64,000 bases of DNA from AC-32 sp963728765 (GCA_963728765.1 CAVSKX010000004.1:124001-188000), one strand, 5' to 3'. Shown: positions 33,616-41,752, counted from the stretch's first letter. Numbers and translations: made by a program. The notes: generated from the sequence alone by a model not told the origin.

Positions 33616-34756
33616 CGAGATCCGAGAGGCGCGGGCCCGCCTCGAGGGCCACGCGCGGGTCACGCCGGTCTACGGGACGGAGACGCTGACGAAGCGTGTC
33701 CGACGCGAGGTCTGGCTGAAGAGCGAGAACCTGCAGCGCACGGGCTCGTTCAAGATCCGCGGCGCGGTCAACAAGATCGCGACGCTCTCGGAACGGGAGC
33801 GGCGGGCCGGCGTGGTGGCGGCGAGCGCCGGGAACCACGGGCAGGCGGTGGCGTGGGCCGCCCGCGAGCACGGCGTCAAAGCGACGGTGTTCATGCCGCA
33901 GGACGCGCCGATGGCGAAGGTCGAGCCGACGAAGACCTACGGGGCGACCGCGGAGCTCACCGGCGCGAGGTTCGAGGACGCGCTCGCGGCGGCGCTGGAG
34001 CACGTCGAGACGACCGGCGCGACGTTCGTCCATCCGTACGAGGACGAGGTCGTGATCGCCGGCCAGGGAACGATCGGCCTCGAGCTCGCCGAGCAGGTTC
34101 CGCACGCGGAGACCGTCGTGATCCCGGTCGGCGGCGGCGGCCTCGCTTCCGGGATCTCGCTGGCGCTGCGGGCGCTGAAGCCGGGAATCCGCATCGTCGG
34201 CGTGCAGGCCGGGCTCGAGGGGCCGACGATCGCCGACGGGATCGCGGTCAAGCACGTGGGCGAGACGACCGGCGCGATCCTGGACGACGTGCTCGACGAC
34301 CTGGTCTCGGTGACCGACGACGAGATCTGCGAGGCGATCGTGCTGCTGCTCGAGCGCTCGAAGCTCGTCGTGGAGGGCGCGGGGGCAGTGGGCGTCGCCG
34401 CGCTGCTCACGGGAAAGGCAGGCGGCGAAGGCCCCGCGGTCGCGCTGCTCTCGGGCGGCAACATCGACCCGACAGTGCTGATCTCGGTCATGCGGCACGG
34501 GCTGACCACGGCCGGCCGGTACCTCGTCGTCCGCAGCCGCGTGCAAGACCGCCCCGGAGAGCTGCTGAAGCTCCTCAAGCTGGTCGCACAGGAGCGCGGC
34601 AACGTCGTCTCGGTCGAGCACCACCGCGAGGGCATGGACGTGCCCGTCTACGAGAGCGAGATCGAGCTGACGCTCGCGATGCGCGACGAGCACCACTGCG
34701 CGGTGCTGCTCGAGACACTGCGCAGCCTCGGCTACACCGTCGAACGATTGAGGTAG
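33587..34756 (+). CDS. ilvA: Threonine ammonia-lyase (with C-terminal ACT domain)
   Basis: PLP enzyme deaminating threonine to 2-oxobutanoate, first step to isoleucine. 389 residues: PLP Lys in TGSFKIRGAVNK, SAGNHGQAVAWAA, the phosphate-binding GGGGLASG loop, and a C-terminal ACT-like regulatory part (VRSRVQDRPGELLKLLKLVAQ). The one-ACT length is that of the biosynthetic or catabolic short form. TTG 33587 overlaps meaB by 29 bases. The 2-oxobutanoate made here leads to propionyl-CoA and then methylmalonyl-CoA, which may explain the pairing with meaB. Confidence 0.92.
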   Translation: MKTKTAPGLSEIREARARLEGHARVTPVYGTETLTKRVRREVWLKSENLQRTGSFKIRGAVNKIATLSERERRAGVVAASAGNHGQAVAWAAREHGVKATVFMPQDAPMAKVEPTKTYGATAELTGARFEDALAAALEHVETTGATFVHPYEDEVVIAGQGTIGLELAEQVPHAETVVIPVGGGGLASGISLALRALKPGIRIVGVQAGLEGPTIADGIAVKHVGETTGAILDDVLDDLVSVTDDEICEAIVLLLERSKLVVEGAGAVGVAALLTGKAGGEGPAVALLSGGNIDPTVLISVMRHGLTTAGRYLVVRSRVQDRPGELLKLLKLVAQERGNVVSVEHHREGMDVPVYESEIELTLAMRDEHHCAVLLETLRSLGYTVERLR

Positions 34757-34828
34757 ACGGCGCGCGTCTATGAGCGCTGCGGCCGCGAGAACGCCCACGA
34801 CGCGTGGGGCGGGGCCTTGCGGGCCGCG

Positions 34829-36148
34829 TCAGCCTGAGCCGCCGCAGCGGCGGAACGCAGTCAGCTGGTTGCCACGCTCCTGCCATTCGCCGATGCCCCC
34901 GTCGAGCACGGGGCGCACGTCGACGCCCTCGGCCGCCAGCACGCTTGCCGCCACGCCCGCCCGCGCGCCGCTGGAGCAGATCGTCACGACTGGCCTGCCG
35001 TTGTCGAGTTCGTCCCGATAGGCACGGACCAGCCTGTACGGGATGTGGCGGCTGCCGGGGATGTAGCCCTCGTCGCGCTCGTCCTTCTCACGCACGTCGA
35101 CCACCGCCACCGCGTCGGCTCCAACGAGGCGTTCGAGCTCGTCGATCCCGATCGGCTCCACGCGCTCGGGCAGGTCGAGCTCCACGACATAGCCCGCGAT
35201 GTCGAGCAGCCCGACTGCATAGACGCGGCGCGCCCCGTCTTGCGCCTCGTCGACGCTCGAGGCGTGGATCGTGATCGGCGTCGCGTGGTCGAGGACGAAG
35301 CCCGCCTTGGTGCCGACCGAGCCGCCGTCGAGCGGGATGTTGACCGCGCCGCGTGCGTGGCCGGCTGCATGCTCCTGCGCGGGCCGGACGTCGAGCAGCT
35401 GCCCTTGCACGGCGTCGAGCGTCTCGAGCGGGGGTTGTGCGGCCAGGAACGGCCCGCGGTTCATCGCGACGACGCGATCGACCGTCGGCGGCCGCGGCGC
35501 CGCGATTCCGGCCGAGTGCGCCACGAATTCCTGCACGTCCTGGATCGCGAGCGCCTGGTTGGACAGCTTCTCCATCCGCAGCGTCGAGACGCGCTCACGG
35601 CTGAGGCCGGCGCCGCAGAGCGAGCCGCCGGTGTGGCCAGGGTCGATCTCGGTCTCGTCGGGCAGGCCCGCCAGCCGCTCGAGGGAGCTGAAGAGATCCT
35701 CGGCGCCCTCGCGTGCCTCGACCGCGAGGTCGGGGCGGGCGGCGTCGCCGATCAGCAGCGAGTCGCCGGTCAGCAGATGCCCTTCGACGAGGAAGCAGCA
35801 GTGCTCGGGGCGGTGGCCGGGCGTGTGGAGGACGCGGATCGGGATCGAGCCCACGAGCACCTCGTCGCCGTCCTCGAGCGGCTCGCAGAGGTACTCGGCC
35901 TCGGCGAGCCGGTGGAGCGCCACTGGCAGGTCGTGCTCGAGCGCGAAGCGCCCGTGCCCCGAGACGTGGTCGGCGTGCGTGTGCGTCTCCAGCACGCGCA
36001 CGATCCTCAGCCCCTCGCGCTCGGCGGCCTCGAGGTAGGGCTCGATCGCGTAGGCAGGATCCACGACCACGGCCTCCCCGGCCGCCTCGTCGCCGATCAG
36101 GTAGGACGCGCAGCCGAGGTCGTCGTCCACGAGCTGCTTGAAGACCAC
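34829..36148 (-). CDS. Metallo-beta-lactamase fold protein with two rhodanese domains (persulfide dioxygenase-like)
   Basis: A 439-residue fusion. The N-terminal metallo-hydrolase domain has THTHADHVSGH and HTPGHRPEHCCF, GDSLLIGDAARPDL and DPGHTGG, matching ETHE1/BlhA-like persulfide dioxygenases. Two rhodanese domains follow. The second has the active Cys in VTICSSGARAG; the first lacks it, reading ITIHASS, and is probably structural. Expected role is oxidation of glutathione- or protein-bound persulfide sulfur. GTG 36148 has TAGCTT nine bases upstream (36158-36163, minus). A flavoprotein resembling sulfide:quinone oxidoreductase occurs at 49-50 kb. Confidence 0.88.
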   Translation of the reverse strand: MVFKQLVDDDLGCASYLIGDEAAGEAVVVDPAYAIEPYLEAAEREGLRIVRVLETHTHADHVSGHGRFALEHDLPVALHRLAEAEYLCEPLEDGDEVLVGSIPIRVLHTPGHRPEHCCFLVEGHLLTGDSLLIGDAARPDLAVEAREGAEDLFSSLERLAGLPDETEIDPGHTGGSLCGAGLSRERVSTLRMEKLSNQALAIQDVQEFVAHSAGIAAPRPPTVDRVVAMNRGPFLAAQPPLETLDAVQGQLLDVRPAQEHAAGHARGAVNIPLDGGSVGTKAGFVLDHATPITIHASSVDEAQDGARRVYAVGLLDIAGYVVELDLPERVEPIGIDELERLVGADAVAVVDVREKDERDEGYIPGSRHIPYRLVRAYRDELDNGRPVVTICSSGARAGVAASVLAAEGVDVRPVLDGGIGEWQERGNQLTAFRRCGGSG

Positions 36149-36157
36149 CTCGGGACG

Positions 36158-36163
36158 AAGCTA
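36158..36163 (-). promoter_or_regulatory. -10 box for leaderless persulfide dioxygenase-like gene
   Basis: TAGCTT on the minus strand, nine bases before GTG 36148. Confidence 0.45.
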
Positions 36164-36178
36164 CCACCCGTCCCCGCT

Positions 36179-36194
36179 AGCTTTCTTGAAGTGA
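36179..36194 (+). repeat. 16-bp direct repeat, left copy
   Basis: AGCTTTCTTGAAGTGA, repeated exactly at 37827-37842. The pair brackets the atypical, gene-poor stretch. A 13/15 match is at 38711-38725, where it forms the -10/start region of a lipoprotein gene, so a shared promoter-start motif is an alternative to an attachment or recombination site. Confidence 0.6.
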
Positions 36195-36214
36195 TGAGCT
36201 CGCGCCTTTGCAGG

Positions 36215-36490
36215 CGGTTTAGCTCTCGACCTCGCCGCGCCATGATCTCGCGCAGCGCGTCGGTGCGCGCGAGAAAGCACGCGCCCGAGGTCAGCCACGG
36301 ACGGAAGTGGCGGCTGAGCATAGCCATCCGGTATTCGAGTGCCTGCGGCTTGGTGACGACGTTCGTCCGGTTGCCGACAGCGCACTGATCGAGCACAGAT
36401 CGGCTCCGGCAACATCTGCCGCAGCGACTGCGGCAAGATCGTCTCCGATGTCGGTGTCAGAGTCGAGACGGAACGTGTACGTAGTGTCGA
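36215..36490 (-). pseudogene. Glycosyltransferase family 2 fragment, frameshifted
   Basis: On the minus strand a piece reading TTYTFRLDSDTDIGDDLAA (contains the DxD-type metal site) runs from about 36485 to 36390; homology-like sequence then continues in another frame as VVTKPQALEYRMAMLSRHFR, LTSGACFLARTDALREI until about 36217. Together they look like the central part of a hyaluronan-synthase-like GT2 enzyme, but both ends and the catalytic remainder are missing and a frameshift lies near 36385-36395. I regard it as a decayed remnant. The surrounding bases up to 36690 contain no gene I can support. Confidence 0.5.
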
Positions 36491-36689
36491 CGGCTGGCAC
36501 TTCACGATCGTCGTCTCTGTCTTCCTGCCCATGCGAGGGAACATCGCGCATCCGAGGCAACGCCGCAGCGCGCCGCTGCGCCTCGCATCGCTCGGCGACG
36601 AGGCTGCGGCCACAAGAACGCTCTAGACTGGCGAGGCCGTCTGGGCCCAAGAAGGAGAAGCCGTCAACCTCACGGGGCCGTCCATAGTG

Positions 36690-36971
36690 ATGACTCTCGG
36701 CGCGCGAAGGTTGCCGCTGACGCGGGCTGAGGCAAACGAACTGCACGACCTGCTCGTCGAGCGCAATCTGGCTCTGCTGGCGCTCCAGTCTGAGCTAACG
36801 CGAGCGCTGCGGGCCGATTCGGGGCAGCCGGATATCCTCGCGGATGAGGAGATGCGGCAGGAGCTGCTGCTTTGCCTCGATGCCGCCGACGCCGAGCTCC
36901 AACTGGCGGAAGGACTGCGAAGCCTCCGCCAGGCTGCCCGCGTGCCGATCTCACCTAAGCCCGAGTATTAG
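36690..36971 (+). CDS. Small helical protein of unknown function
   Basis: A 93-residue, cysteine-poor (one Cys), strongly helical protein: LTRAEANELHDLLVERNLALLALQSELTRAL and RQELLLCLDAADAELQLAEGLRSLRQ. Codon use is GC-biased like real genes here, in contrast to flanking DNA. ATG 36690 or the adjoining GTG 36687 starts it. TAGACT at 36624-36629 could be its -10 box, leaving a leader of about 50 bases, with AAGGAG inside that leader but too far from the start. No family recognised; it lies in the atypical stretch, so transferred origin is possible. Confidence 0.5.
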   Translation: MTLGARRLPLTRAEANELHDLLVERNLALLALQSELTRALRADSGQPDILADEEMRQELLLCLDAADAELQLAEGLRSLRQAARVPISPKPEY

Positions 36972-37826
36972 CCGCTGCTGTGCGCTCGAGGAGTGCGACG
37001 ACGCGACGGATCGACGGGAGGCTGCCGATGGTCGCCGCATGGGATCCGTAGCACAGCCGGGCAACCAGTGAGCCCACCGGGGACTGGCCATTCCAGCCCG
37101 GCGGTGGTGGGGGGAAGGTCGCCCGGCTTAGCTCCAGATTTTCACTCCGAGGGGCGGTGCGATAGGCATCTCAAATGGCAGAGATGGGCGCGCATCGACG
37201 CCGCTCAAGGTGATTGCCGCAGCTTCGGGGAGCTCTCCCCATGCATCCCCCTAGCGCGACGATGCGCGCGCCGGAATTGTCCGACGCTCGGAACGGGAAG
37301 TCAAGAAGTCGGAGGGGCACCCAGGGGCGCGCCTAAGTTGCCGCTCAGGCTGCCCCTGGGTCATTGCCAACCAGGCTTCCTGCGCGTCGGGGGAGAGATT
37401 GAGGAAGAAACGACAACTCACACTTGTCGTCCCTGGCGGCAGGGTGACTCTGACACCGATCCGCAGATGGTCAAGACCCAGACGGGCTAGACGACCGGGT
37501 CTGTGGGCAAACCCACACTCGACTCCGGCATCGGCAAAAGACCAGAGCCACGCGTCCCTTCCTCTCCGTCGGTCCCCGAAGAAGGAGCGCGGCTCTCAAT
37601 CACTCCAGATCTCGCTTCCCGGCCTCCCTGAAGTAGGGGAACGCGTCTCGGCGCCGTAACAGCAAGGCCGTCGGGGGTCGGGTGGGCCAGCACCTGCCCC
37701 CGATGCCTTCCGAGCGCTACTGAACGAGGCCACACCGAGACCACACGTGCACCGCGCCTAGCGACCCCAGGGCGGGGACAGCACTGGAGAAATGCGGCTT
37801 TGCGCATGGCTGCGGGTGCCGGAACG
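36972..37826. other. Structured non-coding stretch of about 0.85 kb
   Basis: No supported gene in either strand; codon bias is lost and GC is visibly lower than in neighbours. It holds several strong inverted repeats: ACCCAGGGGC (37319-37328) with GCCCCTGGGT (37352-37361), a perfect 10-base stem; ACGACAA / TTGTCGT (37410-37430); TGTGGG-CAAA-CCCACA (37502-37517); GGGGA-GCTC-TCCCC around 37227-37240. It could encode a structured RNA, or be decayed mobile DNA. It does not show recognisable tmRNA, RNase P or 6S RNA signatures. Confidence 0.5.
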
Positions 37827-37842
37827 AGCTTTCTTGAAGTGA
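37827..37842 (+). repeat. 16-bp direct repeat, right copy
   Basis: Exact repeat of 36179-36194, 1648 bases away, just before the lysyl-oxidase-like gene. Confidence 0.6.
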
Positions 37843-37896
37843 GGCGCGCCGGCTGCGGGAGCGCCAAACGTTGTTCCGGCGGGTACCTACAGGACG

Positions 37897-38691
37897 ATGC
37901 GGCTTCGCCTTGGCATTCTGGCGGTGCTTCTCGGCACGGCCGCGTGCTCTGGGAGCGCGGCCGGGGGTGCCGGCGGGTTGCCCCGTCTTCTCCTACCCGA
38001 CCTCGACCAGCGGCCGCCGGTCGCGGTCGCCGTCCGCTGGGGCGGTCCGCCGGATCACCATCCGCTGCTCGTGTTCACGTCGAGCGTGGAGAACGTGGGC
38101 TACGGCCCGCTGATCGTCGAAGGTCGCCGCGCGACGCTGCGCGCGCGAACGATGCGCGCCGCTCAGCTTGTTCAGCTACGCGGAGGTGGGCTCCGCCGGA
38201 TCGCCACGGTGGGTCGCCTGCGCTACAACGTGAGCCGCTCCCACAGTCACTGGCATCTGCAGCCGTTCGAGCGCTACGAGCTCAGGACGTTGGGCGGCAC
38301 GCAGATCGTGCGCGACCAGAAGAGCGGCTTCTGCCTGACGAGCGACCATCGCTCGCCGCTGACCACCCTGGGCCCCGCAGCGTCCCGGCCGGTCAAGGGG
38401 AGCGACTGCGCCCGGAACAAGCCGCGCGCGCGTCGGCTGCTCGAGGGGATCGCGGTCGGCTGGGGCGACATCTACATCCCTGCCAAGGAGGGCCAGTCCA
38501 TCGACCTCGCCGGATACACACCCGGGGCCTACGACCTCGTCCATCGCGTCAATGTCGGCCGGGTCCTGCGCGAGACCAGCTACTCGAACGACGCTTCCTC
38601 GATGCGGATCAAACTGCTGGCGCCGGCGACGCCGAACGGCCTCCCCGGGCTCGTGGTGCTGAGGACGTGCGAAACGGGGATCCGCTGCTAG
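37897..38691 (+). CDS. Lysyl-oxidase-like copper lipoprotein
   Basis: A 264-residue exported protein. The signal peptide ends in a lipobox (LLGTAAC, Cys17), so it is membrane-anchored outside the cell. The copper-binding block SHSHWHLQPFERYELR carries the H-x-H-x-H pattern of lysyl oxidase catalytic domains, with KSGFCL and YDLVHRVN downstream, as in bacterial members of that family. Lysyl oxidases deaminate amines, including lysine side chains, with Cu and a protein-derived quinone; whether this one has the quinone residues cannot be settled by eye. It opens the copper-related block. A sharp start is ATG 37897; no TAnnnT box at the usual spacing was found. Confidence 0.8.
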   Translation: MRLRLGILAVLLGTAACSGSAAGGAGGLPRLLLPDLDQRPPVAVAVRWGGPPDHHPLLVFTSSVENVGYGPLIVEGRRATLRARTMRAAQLVQLRGGGLRRIATVGRLRYNVSRSHSHWHLQPFERYELRTLGGTQIVRDQKSGFCLTSDHRSPLTTLGPAASRPVKGSDCARNKPRARRLLEGIAVGWGDIYIPAKEGQSIDLAGYTPGAYDLVHRVNVGRVLRETSYSNDASSMRIKLLAPATPNGLPGLVVLRTCETGIRC

Positions 38692-38709
38692 CTCCCCGTT
38701 CGCGCTAGC

Positions 38710-38715
38710 TAGCGT
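38710..38715 (+). promoter_or_regulatory. -10 box for leaderless lipoprotein transcript
   Basis: TAGCGT ends seven bases before GTG 38723; no Shine-Dalgarno. Confidence 0.5.
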
Positions 38716-38722
38716 TCTCGAA

Positions 38723-39598
38723 GTGTGGAAGCCGCTCGTCGCCGGCGCCGTGGCGCTCGCTGCCGGTGCGACCGCGTGCTCCGGCGGGTCGGTCTCGAGG
38801 CGCGCGCTGACGGTCGGGGTCGAGAACCCGCCGCCGCCGCCGCGCGGGGCGCTCGTTCTCGGGGGCGAGTCCGGGTCTCGTGCGGTCGCGCTCGCGGTCA
38901 CGCCGCGACGGCTGACGGCGACCGTCCTCTCACCCGACGGCGGGCCGCTCTCCGGGCTGAAGGTCTCCTTCGTGGCCGGCCCTCGAGTGGTCCAGACGCA
39001 CCCGTGCGGGCCGGGCTGCTACTCGGCTCGAGCGCCGCGCGCTTCGCGCGTCGTGGTGCGTTCGAGCGGCAGCAAGCCCGTCGTCTTCAACCTCCCCGCC
39101 AAGCCGCGACCCGGCGCCGCGATCGTCGCGCGCGCGGCCCGCACGACGCGGGCGCTGAAGAGCCTCGTGTACTTCGAGTCGCTGCGCTCGGGGCCCAAGG
39201 GCGGCCTGCTGACCACGTGGGAGCTTCAGGCCCCGGACGAGCTCGAGTACCGGATCCGCGGCGGCGCCTCGGCGATCGTGCTCGGCGAGCGGCGCTGGGA
39301 CCGCTCGCGGGCCGGCGCCCCGTGGCGGCGCTCACAGCAGCTTCCAGCGCTCCGCGTCCCGCAGCCGGCGTGGGGCTCGCGCGCGACGAACGCCTACGTC
39401 CTGCGCGGAGGGCGCGTCGACGGGCGGCCGGTCTGGGTGGTCTCGTTCGCGAACCCGAACACGCCTGCCTGGTTCACCGTCTGGATCGACCGCAGCACGT
39501 ATCGCCCGCTCCGCCTGCGCATGACGGCCGCGGCGCATTTCATGACCCATCGCTACCTCGAGTTCGACCGGCCGCTGGCGATTCGCCCGCCCAGGTAG
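38723..39598 (+). CDS. Putative lipoprotein with Ig-like and LolA-like parts
   Basis: A 291-residue exported protein with a lipobox (AAGATAC, Cys19). Residues about 45-130 look like a small Ig-like beta domain (LTATVLSPDGGPLSGLKVSFV... with a CGPGC pair). The C-terminal half (YFESLRSGPKGGLLTTWELQAPDELEYRI ... WIDRSTYRPLRLRMTAAAHFMTHRYLEF) resembles LolA/LppX-type half-barrels that carry lipids. Function unknown; similar proteins are found beside CtaG, CopC/CopD and YcnI genes, so a role in copper or envelope handling is possible. Confidence 0.65.
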   Translation: MWKPLVAGAVALAAGATACSGGSVSRRALTVGVENPPPPPRGALVLGGESGSRAVALAVTPRRLTATVLSPDGGPLSGLKVSFVAGPRVVQTHPCGPGCYSARAPRASRVVVRSSGSKPVVFNLPAKPRPGAAIVARAARTTRALKSLVYFESLRSGPKGGLLTTWELQAPDELEYRIRGGASAIVLGERRWDRSRAGAPWRRSQQLPALRVPQPAWGSRATNAYVLRGGRVDGRPVWVVSFANPNTPAWFTVWIDRSTYRPLRLRMTAAAHFMTHRYLEFDRPLAIRPPR

Positions 39599-39608
39599 AA
39601 CTCCGGTT

Positions 39609-39914
39609 ATGCCGATGTTCCACGTCGTCCTCCGTCAGGCAGGGCCCCAGTGGCGGGCGGGGAAGCCGATGGAGGAGCAGACCGGTTGGCAGGAGCATGC
39701 CGAGTACATGGACGCGCTGGTGGAGGACGGTTTCATCGTCCTGGGCGGGCCGGTTACGAATGACGGGCGGGTCGTGCACGCGGTCGAGGCCGAGTCGGAG
39801 GAAGCGGTCCGGACGACATGGGCGCGCGATCCGTGGAGCGAGACGCACCTCGTGGTCGACTCGATCGAGCCGTGGACGATCCGGCTCGACGGGCGCGAGC
39901 GCGCGCAAATCTAG
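39609..39914 (+). CDS. YCII-related (YciI-like) domain protein
   Basis: A 101-residue ferredoxin-like alpha-beta barrel: FHVVLRQAGPQW, then WQEHAEYMDALVEDGFIVLGGPV with the conserved His (of QEHAEYM) and Asp, and WARDPWSETHLV. The family includes chlorocatechol dehalogenase-like and many uncharacterised proteins; a His-Asp pair can be catalytic. ATG 39609 is ten bases after the lipoprotein stop. Its end is convergent with the copper operon. Confidence 0.85.
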   Translation: MPMFHVVLRQAGPQWRAGKPMEEQTGWQEHAEYMDALVEDGFIVLGGPVTNDGRVVHAVEAESEEAVRTTWARDPWSETHLVVDSIEPWTIRLDGRERAQI

Positions 39915-40051
39915 CCGTCGTCTCGATCACCCCCCCCCCGCGAAACCGCTCTGGCTGCCCCGTTGAGTCCGCCGAGCGCTTCGATCACGATCACCCACGC
40001 CGCGGCCGCTGCGGCCACGGCGATGAGGGCGAGGGCCAGTCTCGTCCTCAT
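39911..40051 (-). CDS. Small one-helix membrane protein of the copper operon
   Basis: A 46-residue protein: a single N-terminal helix (ALALIAVAAAAAAWVIVIEALGG) and a short Arg/Asp tail. ATG 40051 overlaps the stop of the YtkA-like gene as ATGA, arguing for coupled translation and for being real although very short. It is in the same frame as the CopD gene read through without a shift, which could mislead gene callers. Confidence 0.5.
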   Translation of the reverse strand: MRTRLALALIAVAAAAAAWVIVIEALGGLNGAARAVSRGGGDRDDG

Positions 40052-40446
40052 CCGCTTGCCTTGTCGAGCAGCGTGACGACGAACGGCTTCGCGCCGGGCG
40101 GCGTCACCTCGAACAGCAGCGCCCAGTGGCCGACCATCACGAGCGCGGGCGCCGAGTGCTGGAAGACGCCGGGCCGGCGCTCGCGGAGGCGGTAGCTCTG
40201 CTCGCCCATCTCCATGTCCAGCATGTCGAACTTCGTGATCACCTCGGCGCCGCTCACCGGTCGGCCGTTGCGGGTGAGAGCGAGCTCGAAGGCGTTGTTG
40301 ACGGCGGCGCGGTTCGGCGTCACGCGCACGTGGACGCGGTACGGGCCCTTCGCGACCGCCTCCGACACGGGGCCGGGGCCGACTCGGGCGGAGATGTCCT
40401 GCACGCGCGCGAGCGCACTCGACGGCGGTGCGAGGCTCGCGAGCAC
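40048..40446 (-). CDS. YtkA/FixH-like domain, probably split from CopD by a frameshift
   Basis: About 132 residues. The core (GPYRVHVRVTPNRAAVNNAF, GAEVITKFDMLDMEMGEQ with paired Met residues, FQHSAPALVMVGHW) is a YtkA-like beta domain, which often binds copper or helps load it. As given, GTG 40446 starts it; the first ten residues, VLASLAPPSS, look like the continuation of a membrane helix instead of a signal peptide. One G removed from GGG near 40450 would join it directly to CopD, giving a CopC-CopD-YtkA protein. Either two coupled genes, a programmed shift, or a sequencing error. Confidence 0.7.
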   Translation of the reverse strand: MLASLAPPSSALARVQDISARVGPGPVSEAVAKGPYRVHVRVTPNRAAVNNAFELALTRNGRPVSGAEVITKFDMLDMEMGEQSYRLRERRPGVFQHSAPALVMVGHWALLFEVTPPGAKPFVVTLLDKASG

Positions 40447-41752
40447 GCCCGGCGGCGAACAGCGCCGCGAGGACGAAGACGATCTCGCCCTGGACGAGCC
40501 GCCGCAGGAGGAGCGGCGCCGAGGCGTCGCCGCCCTGCAGGCGCGGCTTCGTCCGCGCGAGATTGACCGCCGCGAGCACGAGCGCAGCTGCCAGCAGGCC
40601 GATCTTCCAGATCAGCGCCTGCCCGTAGGACGTCTGCCAGAGCGAGGCGAAGGTCGGCAGCTCCTGGAAGGCCTGGCCGATGCCGGTTCCGATCAGGAGC
40701 AGCACCGAGCAGAACGCCACCGCCGAGAAGCGCGGGACGACGTAGGCGAGCGCGGCGGCGCGCCCGGCCCGGCCGACGGAGAGCCAGAAGACGACGAGGC
40801 CGATCAGCCCGCCGAGCCAGATCGACGCCGCGGTGAGGTGCGCCGTGTCGAGCGGCAGCGACAGCCCACGCGGCGCCTTCTGTCCAGCGTGGCCGGCGAG
40901 GGCGGGAAGGACGAGCGCGGCAAGGCCGGCGGCGAGCGCGGACGGCAGCGCAAGCAGCTCGGCGACCGAGCGCTGCTCCCGCTCGGGCCGGTCGACGACC
41001 AGTGCGGCGATCGCTGCGATCGCGAACAGCCCGAGCACGAGCTCGAGGTCGAGGAAGTCCTCGCCGAACCCCGACGAGCGCACCGCGGGGACGACGCCGC
41101 CGAAATCCCAGAAAGAGCGCAGGGTGAACTGCGCCGTCGCGAGGAGGGCATAGATCGGCGTCGCTACCAGCGCCACGGCGAGGGCGACGCCGAAGGCGAT
41201 GTTCAGCGACCGCAGGGAGCAGCCGCGCACGGCGCGCACGACCGGCCGCGCGATCACGGCCCGCAGCACGAACAGCCCCAGCGCGCTCAGCGCCGAGAGG
41301 AAGACGACCCAGCGCGCGACCAACAGCTGGGTCGTCGTGGCGGTCTCGCTCAGCGACGGCACCCGGAACTGCGGCGGCGGTCCCGGGTTCGGGCCGACGG
41401 CGAACGTGAACGCCCCCCGCACCGGGTGGCCGTCCGCCGAGATCACGCGCCAGAAAACGAGGTACCAGCCCTCGGGCACGCGACGTAGAGGCGTCACCAG
41501 CGTCTGCGGCGACCCGGGAGCCGCGGCCGGGTCGCCGTCCGTCACCTGCCGTCCGGCCGCGTCGGTGACCGAGACGATCGCGAAGCGCGGCTCCACCGGC
41601 TCGCTGAAGCGCATACGCACCTCCGGCGGTGCGACGTTGACGGTGCGGCTCGCTTCGGGGACCGTCTGCAGCAGGGCGGCGTGTGCCCACGCCGAGGCCG
41701 GCGACGCGAGCGCCGCCGCCGCAACGATCCCGACGAGCCCCGAGCGCCTCAC
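40447..41752 (-). CDS. copD: CopC-CopD fusion, copper resistance/uptake
   Basis: GTG 41752 begins a signal peptide, cleaved before HAALLQTVPEASRTVNVAPP, so mature His1 can bind Cu(II) as in CopC. The CopC domain (VRMRFSEPVEPRFAIVSVTDAAG, RVISADGHPVRGAFTF) is followed by about eight membrane helices of CopD, including HTAHLTAASIWLGGL-like segment (DTAHLTAASIWLGGLIGL). The coherent protein ends near EIVFVLAALFAAG; the literal frame runs on to 39911 as Arg-rich, non-protein-like sequence, supporting a frameshift into the YtkA-like frame. Start overlaps the YcnI stop as GTGA. Confidence 0.88.

Noticed and set aside
36307..36687. 126-codon plus-strand frame opposite the glycosyltransferase remnant
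   Set aside because: Ser/Arg-rich translation; the opposite strand gives recognisable GT2 segments.
37399..37659. 86-codon plus-strand frame in the gene-free stretch
   Set aside because: Basic N-terminus looks superficially protein-like, but codon bias is absent and it crosses three hairpins.
36972..37826. tmRNA, RNase P RNA or 6S RNA in the gene-free stretch
   Set aside because: Conserved sequence blocks of these RNAs are not visible; kept only as structured DNA of unknown nature.
37487..37867. 126-codon minus-strand frame in the gene-free stretch
   Set aside because: No start signal, biased composition and overlap with hairpins; no similarity recognised.
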